Assembly (NCBI RefSeq): GCF_018614775.1
Contig: NZ_JAGGOF010000031.1
Coordinates: 1-53,266 of the forward strand
Origin: Pseudomonas fluorescens
GTDB taxonomy: Bacteria; Pseudomonadota; Gammaproteobacteria; Pseudomonadales; Pseudomonadaceae
DNA: 53,266 nt
Reading direction: 5' to 3'
Under the pieces are notes generated by a model that searched no databases, was not told where the DNA came from, and saw only the letters and a list, made by a program, of their open reading frames with translations. Position numbers and translations under genes: made by a program. This document shows positions 35,571 through 45,031 of this stretch, one piece after another (position 1 is the first letter of the stretch; every line of letters begins with the position of its first letter).

Positions 35571-36229
35571 CTGCCATGATTCCACAGGCCAGCGGCGCCG
35601 CGCCGGGGGCGGCGGTCGTGGGCGCAAGTATCGTGTCGTTCAATGAAGCGCTGTCTTCTCAGGATCGAGAAGACATCTACCTGAGCAACCTGTATGCGCA
35701 GCTGGCAACCCGATCGGCTTATCAGGACGGGTTGCTGGGCAGCAACTGGTTCGACTACTACCGGAACAAGCTCAGGTACCTGGGATGGGATACGGCGCGT
35801 CCTGTCAGTGCCGGACAGGCAGGGCAGGGATTGATGGCCGATAGCGTTTCCCGGCAGATATCCCGGTCCTTCGATGAAAGGTTTTCGTGGCAAACGAGTC
35901 AGGCGCTGGGAAGCTTGAAGCGAAACCCCGATGCGCTCGAGGCATTCGAAAAAACCAGCCTGCTGCGCGACACCGGATTCTTTCAGGTGATCCCCTGTGC
36001 GCTCAAGTCCCCTGGGAGAATAGAGATAGCGCTCTATCACAAGCAGTTTCGCACCCGCAGGACGGTCTCTAGGTTTCTGTTCTGGCCGATGGAGGAAATC
36101 GTCGAAAGCAGCCATGAAGAAATGGCGGTCGTGACCTTCAGCACGTTGCATTACGCCGCGTTCAGAAAAAAAGTCGCGGCAGCTGTCATTGCCGAAACGA
36201 CTCGTCATCTGCATGCGCTGGAGCTTTGA
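35567..36229 (+). CDS. Unrecognised protein, paralogue 3 of three
   Basis: The 220-residue protein shares the motif LSNLYAQLATRSAYQ...NWFDYYRNKLRYLGW near residue 34-67 and the C-terminal region YAAFRKKVAAAVIAETTRHL. A DTGFFQVIPCALKSPGRIEIALYHKQF strand block matches the GTGGFGVATCHETPHGEVMLALGSVRF block of paralogue 1. GGAGG precedes the ATG by about 10 nt. It ends 23 nt before the 3' end of retS, which is convergent. It is probably co-translated with paralogue 2. Function unknown. Confidence 0.8.
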   Translation: MTAMIPQASGAAPGAAVVGASIVSFNEALSSQDREDIYLSNLYAQLATRSAYQDGLLGSNWFDYYRNKLRYLGWDTARPVSAGQAGQGLMADSVSRQISRSFDERFSWQTSQALGSLKRNPDALEAFEKTSLLRDTGFFQVIPCALKSPGRIEIALYHKQFRTRRTVSRFLFWPMEEIVESSHEEMAVVTFSTLHYAAFRKKVAAAVIAETTRHLHALEL

Positions 36230-36251
36230 ATAGCGCGGTGACAGGCCTGTA

Positions 36252-39029
36252 TCAGGACGTATGCGCCGCCGGCCTGTTCTGCTGATCACGCTGGGCCACC
36301 CAATGCTCGATCAGCTCGCGCAACTGCGACAGCTCCACCGGCTTGGCCATGTGGCCGTCCATCCCGGCCTGGCGGGCGCGCTCCTTGTGCTCAGCGAGGA
36401 TGTGCGCGGTGAGCGCGACCACCGGGGTGCGGGTTCGCTGGTTGCCGACTTCCCAGGCGCGTAACTGCTGGGTCGCGGAAAAGCCGTCGAGGATCGGCAT
36501 CTCGCAGTCCATCAGCACCAGATCGTAGCGTTGTTCCTTCATGGCCTTGAGGGCTTCTTCGCCATTGCTGGCGGTGTCGGGCTGCAGGTTGAGTTTGCCG
36601 AGCATGCCGCGGATGACCTTGGTGGAAATGCTGTTGTCTTCGGCCACCAGGATGCGGAAATCGCTCGGCACCTGCACCGGGGCGGCAGGGCCGATATTTG
36701 CCTGCACGTGCGTCGCCTGGCCTCGGTTGCGCTGGTTCAGTTCGTCCGCCAGGGTGGTCTTGAGGGTGTAACCGGCCACCGGCTTGGCGAGGATGCGTTT
36801 GACCCCACTGTTGCGTGCGACGATCTTGCTCGGTGCGTTGCTGATGCCGGTGAGCATGATCAACAGGATGTCGTGGTTCAGGCTCGGGTCTTCCTTGATC
36901 TTCGCCGCCAGTTGCATGCCGGTCATGCCCGGCATGTTCTGGTCCAGCAGCACCACATCGAAATAATCGCGCAGGTGCGCCTTGGTGCGCAGCAGCGCCA
37001 GGGCTTCCTTGCCCGAGGGCACGGCGCTGACGTTCAGGCCCCAGGCGCTGCACTGCTGCACCAGCACCTTGCGGCAGGTGTCGTTGTCATCGACGATCAA
37101 TACCCGTGCCCCTTGCAGCGGGCCATCCAGGTCGGATGTCGGGTGTTCGAGGCGATCCGGGTCCAGCGGTAAGGTCAGCCATAGCGTGCTGCCCTGGTTG
37201 CTGCCGCTTTTGATGCCGAATTCGCCATGCATCAGGATGATCAACTGGCGGGCAATCACCAGGCCCAGGTTGCCGCCCAGGCGCGTGGCCGAGAGGAAGT
37301 TCTTGCTGTGCAATTCGGCATGCATCAGCGTGTCGCGCTCTTGCGCGTCCATGGGTGACCCGCTGTCTTGCACCGCAATGCGCAGGCGCGGCTGATCGCT
37401 GCGCTCGTCGAGGGCCACGACAATCAACACTTCGCCCTCGTCGGTTTTTTTCAGGGCATTTTCCAGAAGACTCAGCAACGCCTGGCGCAGCCGCGTCGGG
37501 TCGCCGCTGATCACTCGTGGCACCTGGGGCTGGATAAAACTGATCAGCTCGACATTCTGCTGTTCGGCCTTGGCGCGGAAGATACTCAGGCAATCCTCGA
37601 TCAGCGCATTGAGGTCGAACTGCACGTCATCGAGTTCGATCTGTCCGGACTCGAGCCGGGATATGTCGAGGATCTCGTTGATCAGGGTCAGCAGTTCATT
37701 GCCGGCGCTGTGGATCGTCTGCACATAGTCACGCTGCTTGACCGACAGCGGTGTGCCCAGCAGCAGTTCAGTCATGCCCAGCACGCCGTTCATCGGGGTG
37801 CGGATCTCATGGCTGATTTTCGCCAGGAATTCGGCCTTGGCATTGATCTCGGCGTTGCTGGCCGCCAGGTCGCGACTGATGCTGAAGCGGCTTTCGTTGA
37901 TCGAACGCTGGCGCTCGCCCAAGGCGACACTCATCAACAGGCCACTGATGCAGATGAACGCCAGTAGCGTGATGATCAACCCCTGGGGCGGGACTTCCGT
38001 GAGCCCTTGCAACGCCGGAAGGATGATCAGGGTCCCGAGGTTGAAGACCACCATGGCCGCGACGAACAGCCGTGCCGGACGGTAGCCCTTTTGCCAATGC
38101 CAGGCGCTGACGAACAACATGCTCAAGCCGGCCAGGGCCACCAGCCCGTAAGTCATGATATTGAGTGGCAGGGTGTTGACGAACAGCAGCAACAGGCTGC
38201 ACAGCACGATGAACACGATGTCCCCCAGCAGCAACCGGTTCAACGGGTGAGGGCCCAGGGGGGCGAAAAAACGATAGGCGAACATCAGGCCGCAGGGAGC
38301 GGTGAGCAGCAGGGCCAGGTAGGCGCCGGGCGTCTGCACTTCCGGCCAGTCGGGCAACCAGGGCCCGGCCAGGTTCAGCAGCAGCAACAGGCTGAGCATC
38401 AGCAGCCCCTCACAGGCGGCCAACCACAGGCAGCTGCGTGAACGGGTGTAGGCGTAGCGGGTGAGGTTGTGCAGGATCAGCATGGCTATGCAGCCAAACA
38501 GCAACCCATAGACCAGTGTCTGGTTCTGGTCGGCCGCAGCCAGTACCGCCGGCTGCAGGGTGACATAGGGGCGCAGCTCGTGCCGGGAGGCCAGCCGCAG
38601 GTACACGTCCAGGGGGTTGTCGCTGTGGGGCAGCGCCAGCATGAAATCACTGCTGGGCACGGGGAGTTCGGTGCGGGGCAACTCATTGCCGCTGGTTTGC
38701 TGGTCGACCAGGGTGTCGCCATCCAGCACATAAAGGTTCAGGCGGGACAGGTCGGGCGCGAAGATGCGCAGGATCTGTTCGTGCTTGTCGGGGGCCAGGC
38801 GAAAACGCAGCCACAGTGCACCGCCAGGTTCGGCGGCCTTGAGGCGGTCAAGGTCGATCGGGCTGAATTGATTGGTATAGCGGGCAGAGCGGATATCGCT
38901 CAGCTTGAGGTCGCCCTGTTCATCGAGCAATACCGCCCAGGCACTGCCTGGCGCGGCCTGGGCCGGGAGCATGCAGAGCAGCGTCAGCAGGGTGACGGTT
39001 AAGCCTATGGCAATCCTGAGCCAGCGCAC
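36252..39029 (-). CDS. retS: Hybrid sensor kinase RetS
   Basis: The 925-residue membrane protein has a signal peptide, a 7TMR-DISMED2 periplasmic sensor domain (about 30-170), seven helices (about 175-375), a HisKA domain with H407 in SHEIRTPMN, a HATPase domain and two receiver domains (phospho-acceptors D696 in LLDQNMPG and D841 in LMDCEMPI). Domain order and position beside purD match RetS, the P. aeruginosa sensor that binds and blocks GacS and so switches between acute-virulence and biofilm programmes. The HATPase G1 box reads DSGSPM rather than DxGxG, so kinase activity may be weak. The start is a GTG at 39029 with AGGG 7 nt upstream. Confidence 0.9.
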   Translation of the reverse strand: MRWLRIAIGLTVTLLTLLCMLPAQAAPGSAWAVLLDEQGDLKLSDIRSARYTNQFSPIDLDRLKAAEPGGALWLRFRLAPDKHEQILRIFAPDLSRLNLYVLDGDTLVDQQTSGNELPRTELPVPSSDFMLALPHSDNPLDVYLRLASRHELRPYVTLQPAVLAAADQNQTLVYGLLFGCIAMLILHNLTRYAYTRSRSCLWLAACEGLLMLSLLLLLNLAGPWLPDWPEVQTPGAYLALLLTAPCGLMFAYRFFAPLGPHPLNRLLLGDIVFIVLCSLLLLFVNTLPLNIMTYGLVALAGLSMLFVSAWHWQKGYRPARLFVAAMVVFNLGTLIILPALQGLTEVPPQGLIITLLAFICISGLLMSVALGERQRSINESRFSISRDLAASNAEINAKAEFLAKISHEIRTPMNGVLGMTELLLGTPLSVKQRDYVQTIHSAGNELLTLINEILDISRLESGQIELDDVQFDLNALIEDCLSIFRAKAEQQNVELISFIQPQVPRVISGDPTRLRQALLSLLENALKKTDEGEVLIVVALDERSDQPRLRIAVQDSGSPMDAQERDTLMHAELHSKNFLSATRLGGNLGLVIARQLIILMHGEFGIKSGSNQGSTLWLTLPLDPDRLEHPTSDLDGPLQGARVLIVDDNDTCRKVLVQQCSAWGLNVSAVPSGKEALALLRTKAHLRDYFDVVLLDQNMPGMTGMQLAAKIKEDPSLNHDILLIMLTGISNAPSKIVARNSGVKRILAKPVAGYTLKTTLADELNQRNRGQATHVQANIGPAAPVQVPSDFRILVAEDNSISTKVIRGMLGKLNLQPDTASNGEEALKAMKEQRYDLVLMDCEMPILDGFSATQQLRAWEVGNQRTRTPVVALTAHILAEHKERARQAGMDGHMAKPVELSQLRELIEHWVAQRDQQNRPAAHTS

Positions 39030-39088
39030 GGCGAAATCCCTTCGTAGGTTGATGCCAGATTATAACTATGCGCGGCGGCGGAACAGTC

Positions 39089-39113
39089 AGGCAAGGGCCA
39101 CGGGCCCCTGCCT
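39089..39113 (-). terminator. Stem-loop downstream of purD
   Basis: AGGCAAGGGCC pairs with GGCCCCTGCCT with one mismatch in the gap between purD and retS. No T-run follows, so termination would be partial at best. Confidence 0.4.
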
Positions 39114-39128
39114 GGCTGAATAGCCGGT

Positions 39129-40424
39129 TTATTCCAGATTTTCGCCACGCTCGCGGGCAATGGCACGGTAGCCAATGTCCTTGCGGTAGAAGCAACCTTC
39201 CCAGTCGATCTCGGCGGCCAGCCGGTAGGCCTGTTGCTGAGCGTCGTCGACACTGGCGCCCATGGCGGTGGCGCACAGCACCCGACCGCCGGCGGTGATT
39301 ACCTGATCATCCTTCAATGCCGTGCCGGCATGGAACACCTTGCCTTCCAGTTTAGCGGCGGCATCCAGGCCCAGGATAGCGCTGCCTTTGGCATAGTCGC
39401 CCGGGTAACCACCGGCGGCCAGTACGACGCCCACGCTTGGACGCGGATCCCACTGGGCTTCGACCTTGTCGAGCGCCTGGGCCAGCGCGGCTTCGACCAG
39501 CAGCACCAGGCTCGATTGCAGGCGCAGCATCACTGGTTGGGTCTCAGGATCGCCGAAACGGCAGTTGAATTCGATGACTTTTGGGTTACCAGCCTTGTCG
39601 ATCATCAGGCCGGCATAGAGGAAACCGGTGTAGACGTTGCCTTCCTCGGCCATGCCGCGCACGGTCGGCCAGATCACCTGGTCCATGACCCGCTGGTGCA
39701 CCTGGGCGGTGACCACCGGGGCGGGCGAGTACGCACCCATGCCGCCGGTATTCGGGCCGCTGTCGCCATCGCCGACACGTTTGTGGTCCTGGCTGGTGGC
39801 CATCGGCAGGACGTTCTTGCCATCCACCATGACGATGAAGCTGGCTTCCTCGCCGTCGAGGAACTCTTCGATCACCACGCGCGAACCGGCGTCACCGAAG
39901 GCGTTGCCGGCGAGCATGTCGCGCACGGCGTCTTCGGCCTCGCCCAGGGTCATGGCCACGATCACGCCTTTACCGGCGGCCAGGCCATCGGCCTTGATCA
40001 CGATCGGTGCGCCTTTCTCGCGCAGGTAGGCCAGGGCTGGTTCGATCTCGGTGAAGTTCTGGTAGTCGGCGGTCGGAATCTTGTGGCGCGCCAGGAAATC
40101 CTTGGTGAACGCTTTCGAGCCTTCCAACTGAGCCGCGCCGGCGGTCGGGCCGAAGCAATCCAGGCCACGGGAGCGGAACAGGTCAACCACGCCGGCAACC
40201 AGCGGCACTTCCGGGCCCACGATGGTCAGCGCAACGTTCTTCTCGGCGAAGTCGGCCAATTGTTCCAGGGCCAGCACGTCGATCGCGACGTTTTCGCACT
40301 TGGCTTCGATGGCGGTGCCGGCATTGCCCGGCGCCACGAACACCTTCTGCACACGGGGATCCTGGGCCACTTTCCAGGCCAGGGCGTGTTCACGGCCACC
40401 GCTGCCAATGATCAAAACATTCAT
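39129..40424 (-). CDS. purD: Phosphoribosylamine-glycine ligase
   Basis: The 431-residue ATP-grasp enzyme starts MNVLIIGSGGREHALAWKVAQ and contains GPEVPLVAGVVDLFRSRGL, AQLEGSKAFTKDFLARHKIPT, the DGLAAGKGVIVAMT region near residue 140 and PETQPVMLRLQSSLV. It joins glycine to phosphoribosylamine in purine synthesis. I chose the ATG at 40424 because the longer frame only reads through a repeat. It follows purH, separated by a REP pair. Confidence 0.97.
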   Translation of the reverse strand: MNVLIIGSGGREHALAWKVAQDPRVQKVFVAPGNAGTAIEAKCENVAIDVLALEQLADFAEKNVALTIVGPEVPLVAGVVDLFRSRGLDCFGPTAGAAQLEGSKAFTKDFLARHKIPTADYQNFTEIEPALAYLREKGAPIVIKADGLAAGKGVIVAMTLGEAEDAVRDMLAGNAFGDAGSRVVIEEFLDGEEASFIVMVDGKNVLPMATSQDHKRVGDGDSGPNTGGMGAYSPAPVVTAQVHQRVMDQVIWPTVRGMAEEGNVYTGFLYAGLMIDKAGNPKVIEFNCRFGDPETQPVMLRLQSSLVLLVEAALAQALDKVEAQWDPRPSVGVVLAAGGYPGDYAKGSAILGLDAAAKLEGKVFHAGTALKDDQVITAGGRVLCATAMGASVDDAQQQAYRLAAEIDWEGCFYRKDIGYRAIARERGENLE

Positions 40425-40470
40425 TTCAAAAACCTCGGATGATTCTGGATGCAGCGCTGGAGCTGCTCTT

Positions 40471-40561
40471 CTGTGGGAGCGAGCCTGCTCGCGATGGCGG
40501 ACTGTCAGCAGACTCAATGCTGACTGGTCCGACGCTATCGCGAGCAGGCTCGCTCCCACAG
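40471..40561. repeat. Paired REP palindrome, purH-purD gap
   Basis: Inverted pair of the GTGGGAGCGAGCCTGCTCG core filling most of the 149-nt gap between the purine genes. Confidence 0.92.
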
Positions 40562-40573
40562 TGGGTCGGTGTA

Positions 40574-42181
40574 TCAGTGACGGAAGTGACGCATGCCAGT
40601 AAAGACCATGGCGATGCCGGCTTCATCAGCGGCCGCAATCACTTCATTGTCACGCATCGAACCACCCGGCTGGATCACTGCGGTGATGCCGACCTTGGCC
40701 GCGTTGTCGATGCCGTCGCGGAACGGGAAGAACGCATCGGAAGCCATGACCGCGCCCTGGACCTGCAGGCCGGCATGCTCGGCCTTGATCGCGGCAATGC
40801 GGGCCGAGTTCACGCGGCTCATCTGGCCGGCGCCGACGCCGATGGTCTGGCGGTTCTTGGCGTAGACGATGGCGTTGGACTTGACGTACTTGGCGACTTT
40901 CCAGGCGAAGATCAGGTCGTTGATTTCCTGCTCGCTCGGGGCGCGCTGGGTCACCACTTTCAGGTCGGCGCTGCCGATCATGCCGATGTCACGGCTCTGT
41001 ACCAGCAGGCCGCCGTTGACACGCTTGTAGTCCCAGGCCGGGGCGCGATCCGCCGACCACTGGCCGCACGCCAGCAGGCGCACGTTGGCCTTGGCGGCAA
41101 CGATGGCGCGGGCTTCTTCGCTGACCGACGGCGCGATGATCACTTCGACGAACTGGCGCTCGACGATGGCCTTGGCGGTCTCGGCGTCCAGTTCACGGTT
41201 GAAGGCGATGATGCCGCCGAATGCCGACTCGGTGTCGGTGGCGTAGGCCAGTTCGTAGGCCTGGCGAATGCCGCCCTCGGCGTTCGGGCTCACGGCCACG
41301 CCGCACGGGTTGGCATGCTTGACGATCACGCAGGCAGGTTTGACGAAGCTCTTCACGCATTCCAGCGCGGCGTCGGTGTCGGCCACGTTGTTGAACGACA
41401 GCTCCTTGCCTTGCAACTGGGTCGCGGTCGCAATGCCCACTTCGGCAGGCTTGGCTTCCACGTAGAACGCCGCGCTCTGGTGCGGGTTCTCGCCGTAGCG
41501 CATTTCCTGGGCCTTGACGAACTGGGTGTTGAAGGTGCGCGGGAATTCGCTGCGACCGTCAGTCGAAAGGGTTTCGGCGGTCTGGTTCACGGTGCCCATG
41601 TAGTTGGCGATCATGCCGTCGTAGGCCGCGGTGTGCTCGAAGGCCTTGAGCATCAGGTCGAAACGCTGGGCGTAGGTCAGGCCACCGGCCTTGAGGTTCT
41701 CCAGCACATGGGCGTAGTCGCTGGCGTTGACCACGATGGCCACGTCTTTGTGGTTCTTGGCCGCCGAGCGGACCATGGTCGGGCCGCCGATGTCGATGTT
41801 CTCGATGGCGGTCGGCAGGTCGCAACCCGGCTTGCTGATGGTGGCTTCGAACGGGTAGAGGTTAACCGCTACCAGGTCGATCGGCTTGATGCCGTGCTCG
41901 TTCATGATGGCGTCGTCGATACCGCGACGACCGAGGATCCCTCCGTGGATTTTCGGGTGCAGGGTCTTGACGCGACCGTCCATCATTTCCGCAAAGCCGG
42001 TGTAGTCCGCGACTTCCACTGCGGCGACGCCATTGTCCTGCAGCAGCTTGAAGGTCCCGCCGGTGGAGAGGATCTCGACGCCCAGCTGTTGCAGCTCGCG
42101 GGCGAATTCGAGGATCCCGGTCTTGTCGGAGACGCTGATCAAGGCGCGGCGGATCGGCAGGCGGGTGGTCTGGTCGGTCAT
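40574..42181 (-). CDS. purH: Bifunctional AICAR transformylase/IMP cyclohydrolase
   Basis: The 535-residue protein starts [22 protein letters not shown]; the N-terminal cyclohydrolase region has [19 protein letters not shown] and [17 protein letters not shown], and the transformylase half has [21 protein letters not shown] and [13 protein letters not shown], with [16 protein letters not shown] near the end. These catalyse the last two steps of IMP synthesis. The ATG at 42181 is preferred to an upstream in-frame one. Normal length. Confidence 0.98.
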   Translation of the reverse strand: MTDQTTRLPIRRALISVSDKTGILEFARELQQLGVEILSTGGTFKLLQDNGVAAVEVADYTGFAEMMDGRVKTLHPKIHGGILGRRGIDDAIMNEHGIKPIDLVAVNLYPFEATISKPGCDLPTAIENIDIGGPTMVRSAAKNHKDVAIVVNASDYAHVLENLKAGGLTYAQRFDLMLKAFEHTAAYDGMIANYMGTVNQTAETLSTDGRSEFPRTFNTQFVKAQEMRYGENPHQSAAFYVEAKPAEVGIATATQLQGKELSFNNVADTDAALECVKSFVKPACVIVKHANPCGVAVSPNAEGGIRQAYELAYATDTESAFGGIIAFNRELDAETAKAIVERQFVEVIIAPSVSEEARAIVAAKANVRLLACGQWSADRAPAWDYKRVNGGLLVQSRDIGMIGSADLKVVTQRAPSEQEINDLIFAWKVAKYVKSNAIVYAKNRQTIGVGAGQMSRVNSARIAAIKAEHAGLQVQGAVMASDAFFPFRDGIDNAAKVGITAVIQPGGSMRDNEVIAAADEAGIAMVFTGMRHFRH

Positions 42182-42213
42182 TTCAATTTCCATCAAAAGC
42201 AAGGGAAGTCAGC

Positions 42214-42247
42214 AAAAAAGGCGACCGTTTTTTACGCGGGCGCCTTT
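42214..42247 (-). terminator. Rho-independent terminator of dusB-fis
   Basis: On the minus strand AAGGCG and CGCCTT pair, then CCG with CGG after one mismatch, around a short A-rich loop; a run of six T follows. It ends the dusB-fis transcript before purH. Confidence 0.8.
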
Positions 42248-42264
42248 CTGGTTTGATTGAATGC

Positions 42265-42585
42265 TTACAGCAGATCGTACTGCTTGAGTTTCTTGCGCAG
42301 GGTGCCGCGGTTCAGTCCCAGCAGCTCACTGGCCTTGGTCTGGTTGCCCTTGACGTAGTTCATCACGCTTTCGAGCAGTGGCGCCTCGACTTCGGAAAGC
42401 ACCAGGTTGTACACATCCGTGACGGCAGCGCCCTCAAGGTGGGCGAAATAATTGTGCAGCGCCTTCTCGACACTTCCGCGAAGGGTCTGGCCTTCTTCGC
42501 TGGGCGTGTTCAGGTGCTGTTTCAAATTCACGTTGTCGCTCACGGGTGTTGTTCCACTCACTAAAGTCTCGGTCATCATCGTCAT
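42265..42585 (-). CDS. fis: Nucleoid-associated DNA-binding protein Fis
   Basis: The 106-residue protein has the Fis C-terminal helix-turn-helix [30 protein letters not shown] and the helical dimerisation part [33 protein letters not shown]. It bends DNA and activates stable-RNA and other growth-phase genes. The gene overlaps dusB by 4 nt, the standard dusB-fis arrangement of gammaproteobacteria, and is followed by a terminator. Confidence 0.97.
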   Translation of the reverse strand: MTMMTETLVSGTTPVSDNVNLKQHLNTPSEEGQTLRGSVEKALHNYFAHLEGAAVTDVYNLVLSEVEAPLLESVMNYVKGNQTKASELLGLNRGTLRKKLKQYDLL

Positions 42586-43589
42586 GCGGCCACCCCTTCG
42601 TCCCCTGTCAGGCTCTTGTAACGCTCAGCGAAGAAAGCCTGAACGTCGGCGCATTGTGCTTGCGTACCATCCAAACGATTGAAGCGGGCGCGAAACTCCC
42701 TGGCGCCCGGCAGGGTTGCGAGATACCAGCCCACATGCTTGCGAGCGATGCGTACGCCCATGACGTCTCCGTAGAAGGCGTGCAGCGCGGCCAGATGCTC
42801 TAGCAGAATACGTTCCACCTCGGACAACTGCGGCGCAGCGAGCTTTTCGCCGGTGCGCAGGAAGTGTTCGATCTCACGAAAAATCCATGGCCGCCCCTGG
42901 GCAGCCCTGCCGATCAACAGCCCGTCGGCACCGGTCGCGTCCAGCACGTACCGGGCCTTCTCGGGCGAATCGACGTCGCCGTTGGCAAACACCGGTATCG
43001 ACACCGCCTGCTTGATTGCGGCGATGGTGTCGTACTCGGCTTCGCCGGTGTAAAGGTCGGCACGGGTGCGGCCGTGTACTGCCAGCGCCGTGATGCCTGC
43101 CTGTTCGGCGATTTTCGCCACCGTCAGGCCGTTCTTGTTGTCCCGGTCCCAGCCGGTGCGGATCTTCAGGGTCACCGGCACATCGACTGCGGCGACGACC
43201 GCCTGCAGAATCTCGGTCACCAGGGCTTCATCCTTCAACAGTGCCGAACCTGCGGCCTTGTTGCAGACCTTCTTCGCCGGGCAGCCCATGTTGATGTCGA
43301 TGATCTGCGCGCCCAGCGCCACATTGGCCCGGGCCGCCTCCGCCAGCATCTGTGCGTCGCCACCGGCGATCTGTACCGAGCGGGGCTCGGGATCGCCTTC
43401 GTGGATCATGCGCAGACGCGACTTGCGGGTGTTCCACAAGCTCATGTCGCTGGTGACCATTTCCGAAACCACCAGGCCTGCGCCCAGCCGCTTGCATAAC
43501 TGACGAAAGGGCTGGTCGGTGACGCCCGCCATCGGGGCGAGAACCAGGCCGTTGTGCAATGTGTATGGGCCGATGCGTACCGCCGACAT
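42582..43589 (-). CDS. dusB: tRNA-dihydrouridine synthase B
   Basis: The 335-residue flavoenzyme starts with the TIM-barrel segment [16 protein letters not shown] and carries the catalytic cysteine region [19 protein letters not shown] near residue 103, KIRTGWD and [35 protein letters not shown]. It reduces uridine 17 in tRNA with NADPH. It forms an operon with fis, to which it is coupled. Confidence 0.97.
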   Translation of the reverse strand: MSAVRIGPYTLHNGLVLAPMAGVTDQPFRQLCKRLGAGLVVSEMVTSDMSLWNTRKSRLRMIHEGDPEPRSVQIAGGDAQMLAEAARANVALGAQIIDINMGCPAKKVCNKAAGSALLKDEALVTEILQAVVAAVDVPVTLKIRTGWDRDNKNGLTVAKIAEQAGITALAVHGRTRADLYTGEAEYDTIAAIKQAVSIPVFANGDVDSPEKARYVLDATGADGLLIGRAAQGRPWIFREIEHFLRTGEKLAAPQLSEVERILLEHLAALHAFYGDVMGVRIARKHVGWYLATLPGAREFRARFNRLDGTQAQCADVQAFFAERYKSLTGDEGVAA

Positions 43590-43774
43590 AGGACTTCCCT
43601 GAAGTGGGGCCGGATCATGAGACTTCGAAAAAGGGTGGGCATGATACCCGCTCTCGATGACTGGATAAAGGTCGAATTGGATAAAATCTGAACAGCTATT
43701 CTGTTATTGCCAGCGGTTTGGTCCGGGTGGGGTGAGTCAGAAAGCTGCCGTCAATCGGTCGACCCGGGCGGGCT

Positions 43775-45001
43775 TCACTCGGGGGAATGGAAGCTCAGGC
43801 TGTAGTTCACCGCCTTGGAGCCCGGGTCGAGGATGTCCAGCGCGATGTGGATGGGCGTCTGCGGCGGCATTTCGCCGCGGCCTTCGAGATCACCGCCCAG
43901 GTATTCCCCGGGCTTGAAGCGACGGCTGGCGATCAGGTGGCCGTTGAGGTCGGCAAAGCGCAACTCCAGCAGCGGAAAGGGCTGGGAGAAGGGCGCGCGG
44001 TTGTAGATGATCGCGTCCACCACCAGCGCGCCGCTGAACTCCGGATGGCTGCGCACCACCAGGTTGCTGCTCTTGATCTTGGCGATGTCGACCTTGGACG
44101 GTACGTCGCAGCCCAGGGTCGGGCAGATTTGCAGGAACCACGGGCGGTATTGGTCCTGGCGGGCCAATTCCTCGAAGTGATAGGCAATGTACTGGCCGCC
44201 CAACGCGGCGGCTGCGAGCAGGATCAGCAAGCCCCACAGCAGGCGCCGGCCCCAGGGTGAACGGCGTTTGCGCCAGTCCAGTTGCAGCGGGTCGTCGTCC
44301 AGGTCCTGCAGGGCCTCGGCGCGTATGCCGGGCTCCTGGCGTTCGCGTGACTTGCGCAGCGGCAGCGGTGGCTCCGGTGCTTCGTCGTGGTCGTCGGTCG
44401 CGGACAGGCGTTCGAGGCGCTCTTCAGGCTCGTCGTCCGGTTCCAGGCGCAGCGGGGCGACGGGCTCGTCGTCCGGCTCCAGCGGTTCGAGGGCCAGGGA
44501 CAGGGACGGCTCGGTGCGCGGTGGCCGGGCGGGTTCGTGGGGCTCGAACGGTTCGGCGGGCGTCAGGAGCACGGCTTCGGCGCGTTCGCTGGGGGAATCG
44601 CTGTAGAGGCTGTCGGACCAGGTTTGCAGCTCATCCGTGAGCGGGTCGCGTTGCGCGCTCAGATTGTCTTCGCGGCGCCTTCCGGCATTTCCCGGCGCGC
44701 GGTTGTCGCGCCGCTCCAGGCGAGCCAGTTCCTTGTCCAGGTCATCGAGGTCGAGTTCAGCTGCGGTCCATTGCTTCTGGCTGATCGCCCGCGGTGGTGC
44801 TTCGGCGGCAGGCCTGGCGGGCGGCACGACAGGCGCAGCGGCTTCCCTGGCGGTGCGTTGCTCCAACAACTGGCGTGCGGCATTGAACACTTGCAGGCAC
44901 GAGCCGCAGCGAACCACTCCGCGAGCCACGCTCAATTGAGCATGATTGACGCGAAAGCTGGTGCGGCAATGCGGGCACTGGGTGACGAAGCTGTCAGTCA
45001 T
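43775..45001 (-). CDS. DUF3426 zinc-ribbon membrane protein
   Basis: The 408-residue protein opens with the MJ0042-type zinc ribbon (CPHCRTSF...VVRCGSCLQVFNA). A long charged, proline/glutamate-rich linker (about residues 60-240) leads to one transmembrane helix (RRLLWGLLILLAAAALGGQYIAYHF, near residue 240) and a C-terminal DUF3426 beta-domain with DVPSKVDIAKIKSSNLVVRSHPEFSGALVVDAIIYNRAPF. Genes of this type stand next to prmA in pseudomonads; the function is not known. 30 nt separate it from prmA. Confidence 0.9.
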   Translation of the reverse strand: MTDSFVTQCPHCRTSFRVNHAQLSVARGVVRCGSCLQVFNAARQLLEQRTAREAAAPVVPPARPAAEAPPRAISQKQWTAAELDLDDLDKELARLERRDNRAPGNAGRRREDNLSAQRDPLTDELQTWSDSLYSDSPSERAEAVLLTPAEPFEPHEPARPPRTEPSLSLALEPLEPDDEPVAPLRLEPDDEPEERLERLSATDDHDEAPEPPLPLRKSRERQEPGIRAEALQDLDDDPLQLDWRKRRSPWGRRLLWGLLILLAAAALGGQYIAYHFEELARQDQYRPWFLQICPTLGCDVPSKVDIAKIKSSNLVVRSHPEFSGALVVDAIIYNRAPFSQPFPLLELRFADLNGHLIASRRFKPGEYLGGDLEGRGEMPPQTPIHIALDILDPGSKAVNYSLSFHSPE

Positions 45002-45031
45002 GCGGCGATCCGGTTGATACAGGCAGCCATT

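Noticed and set aside
40439..42256. A 605-codon plus-strand frame across the purH region
   Set aside because: It lies opposite purH, whose identity is certain, and reads a REP at its start.
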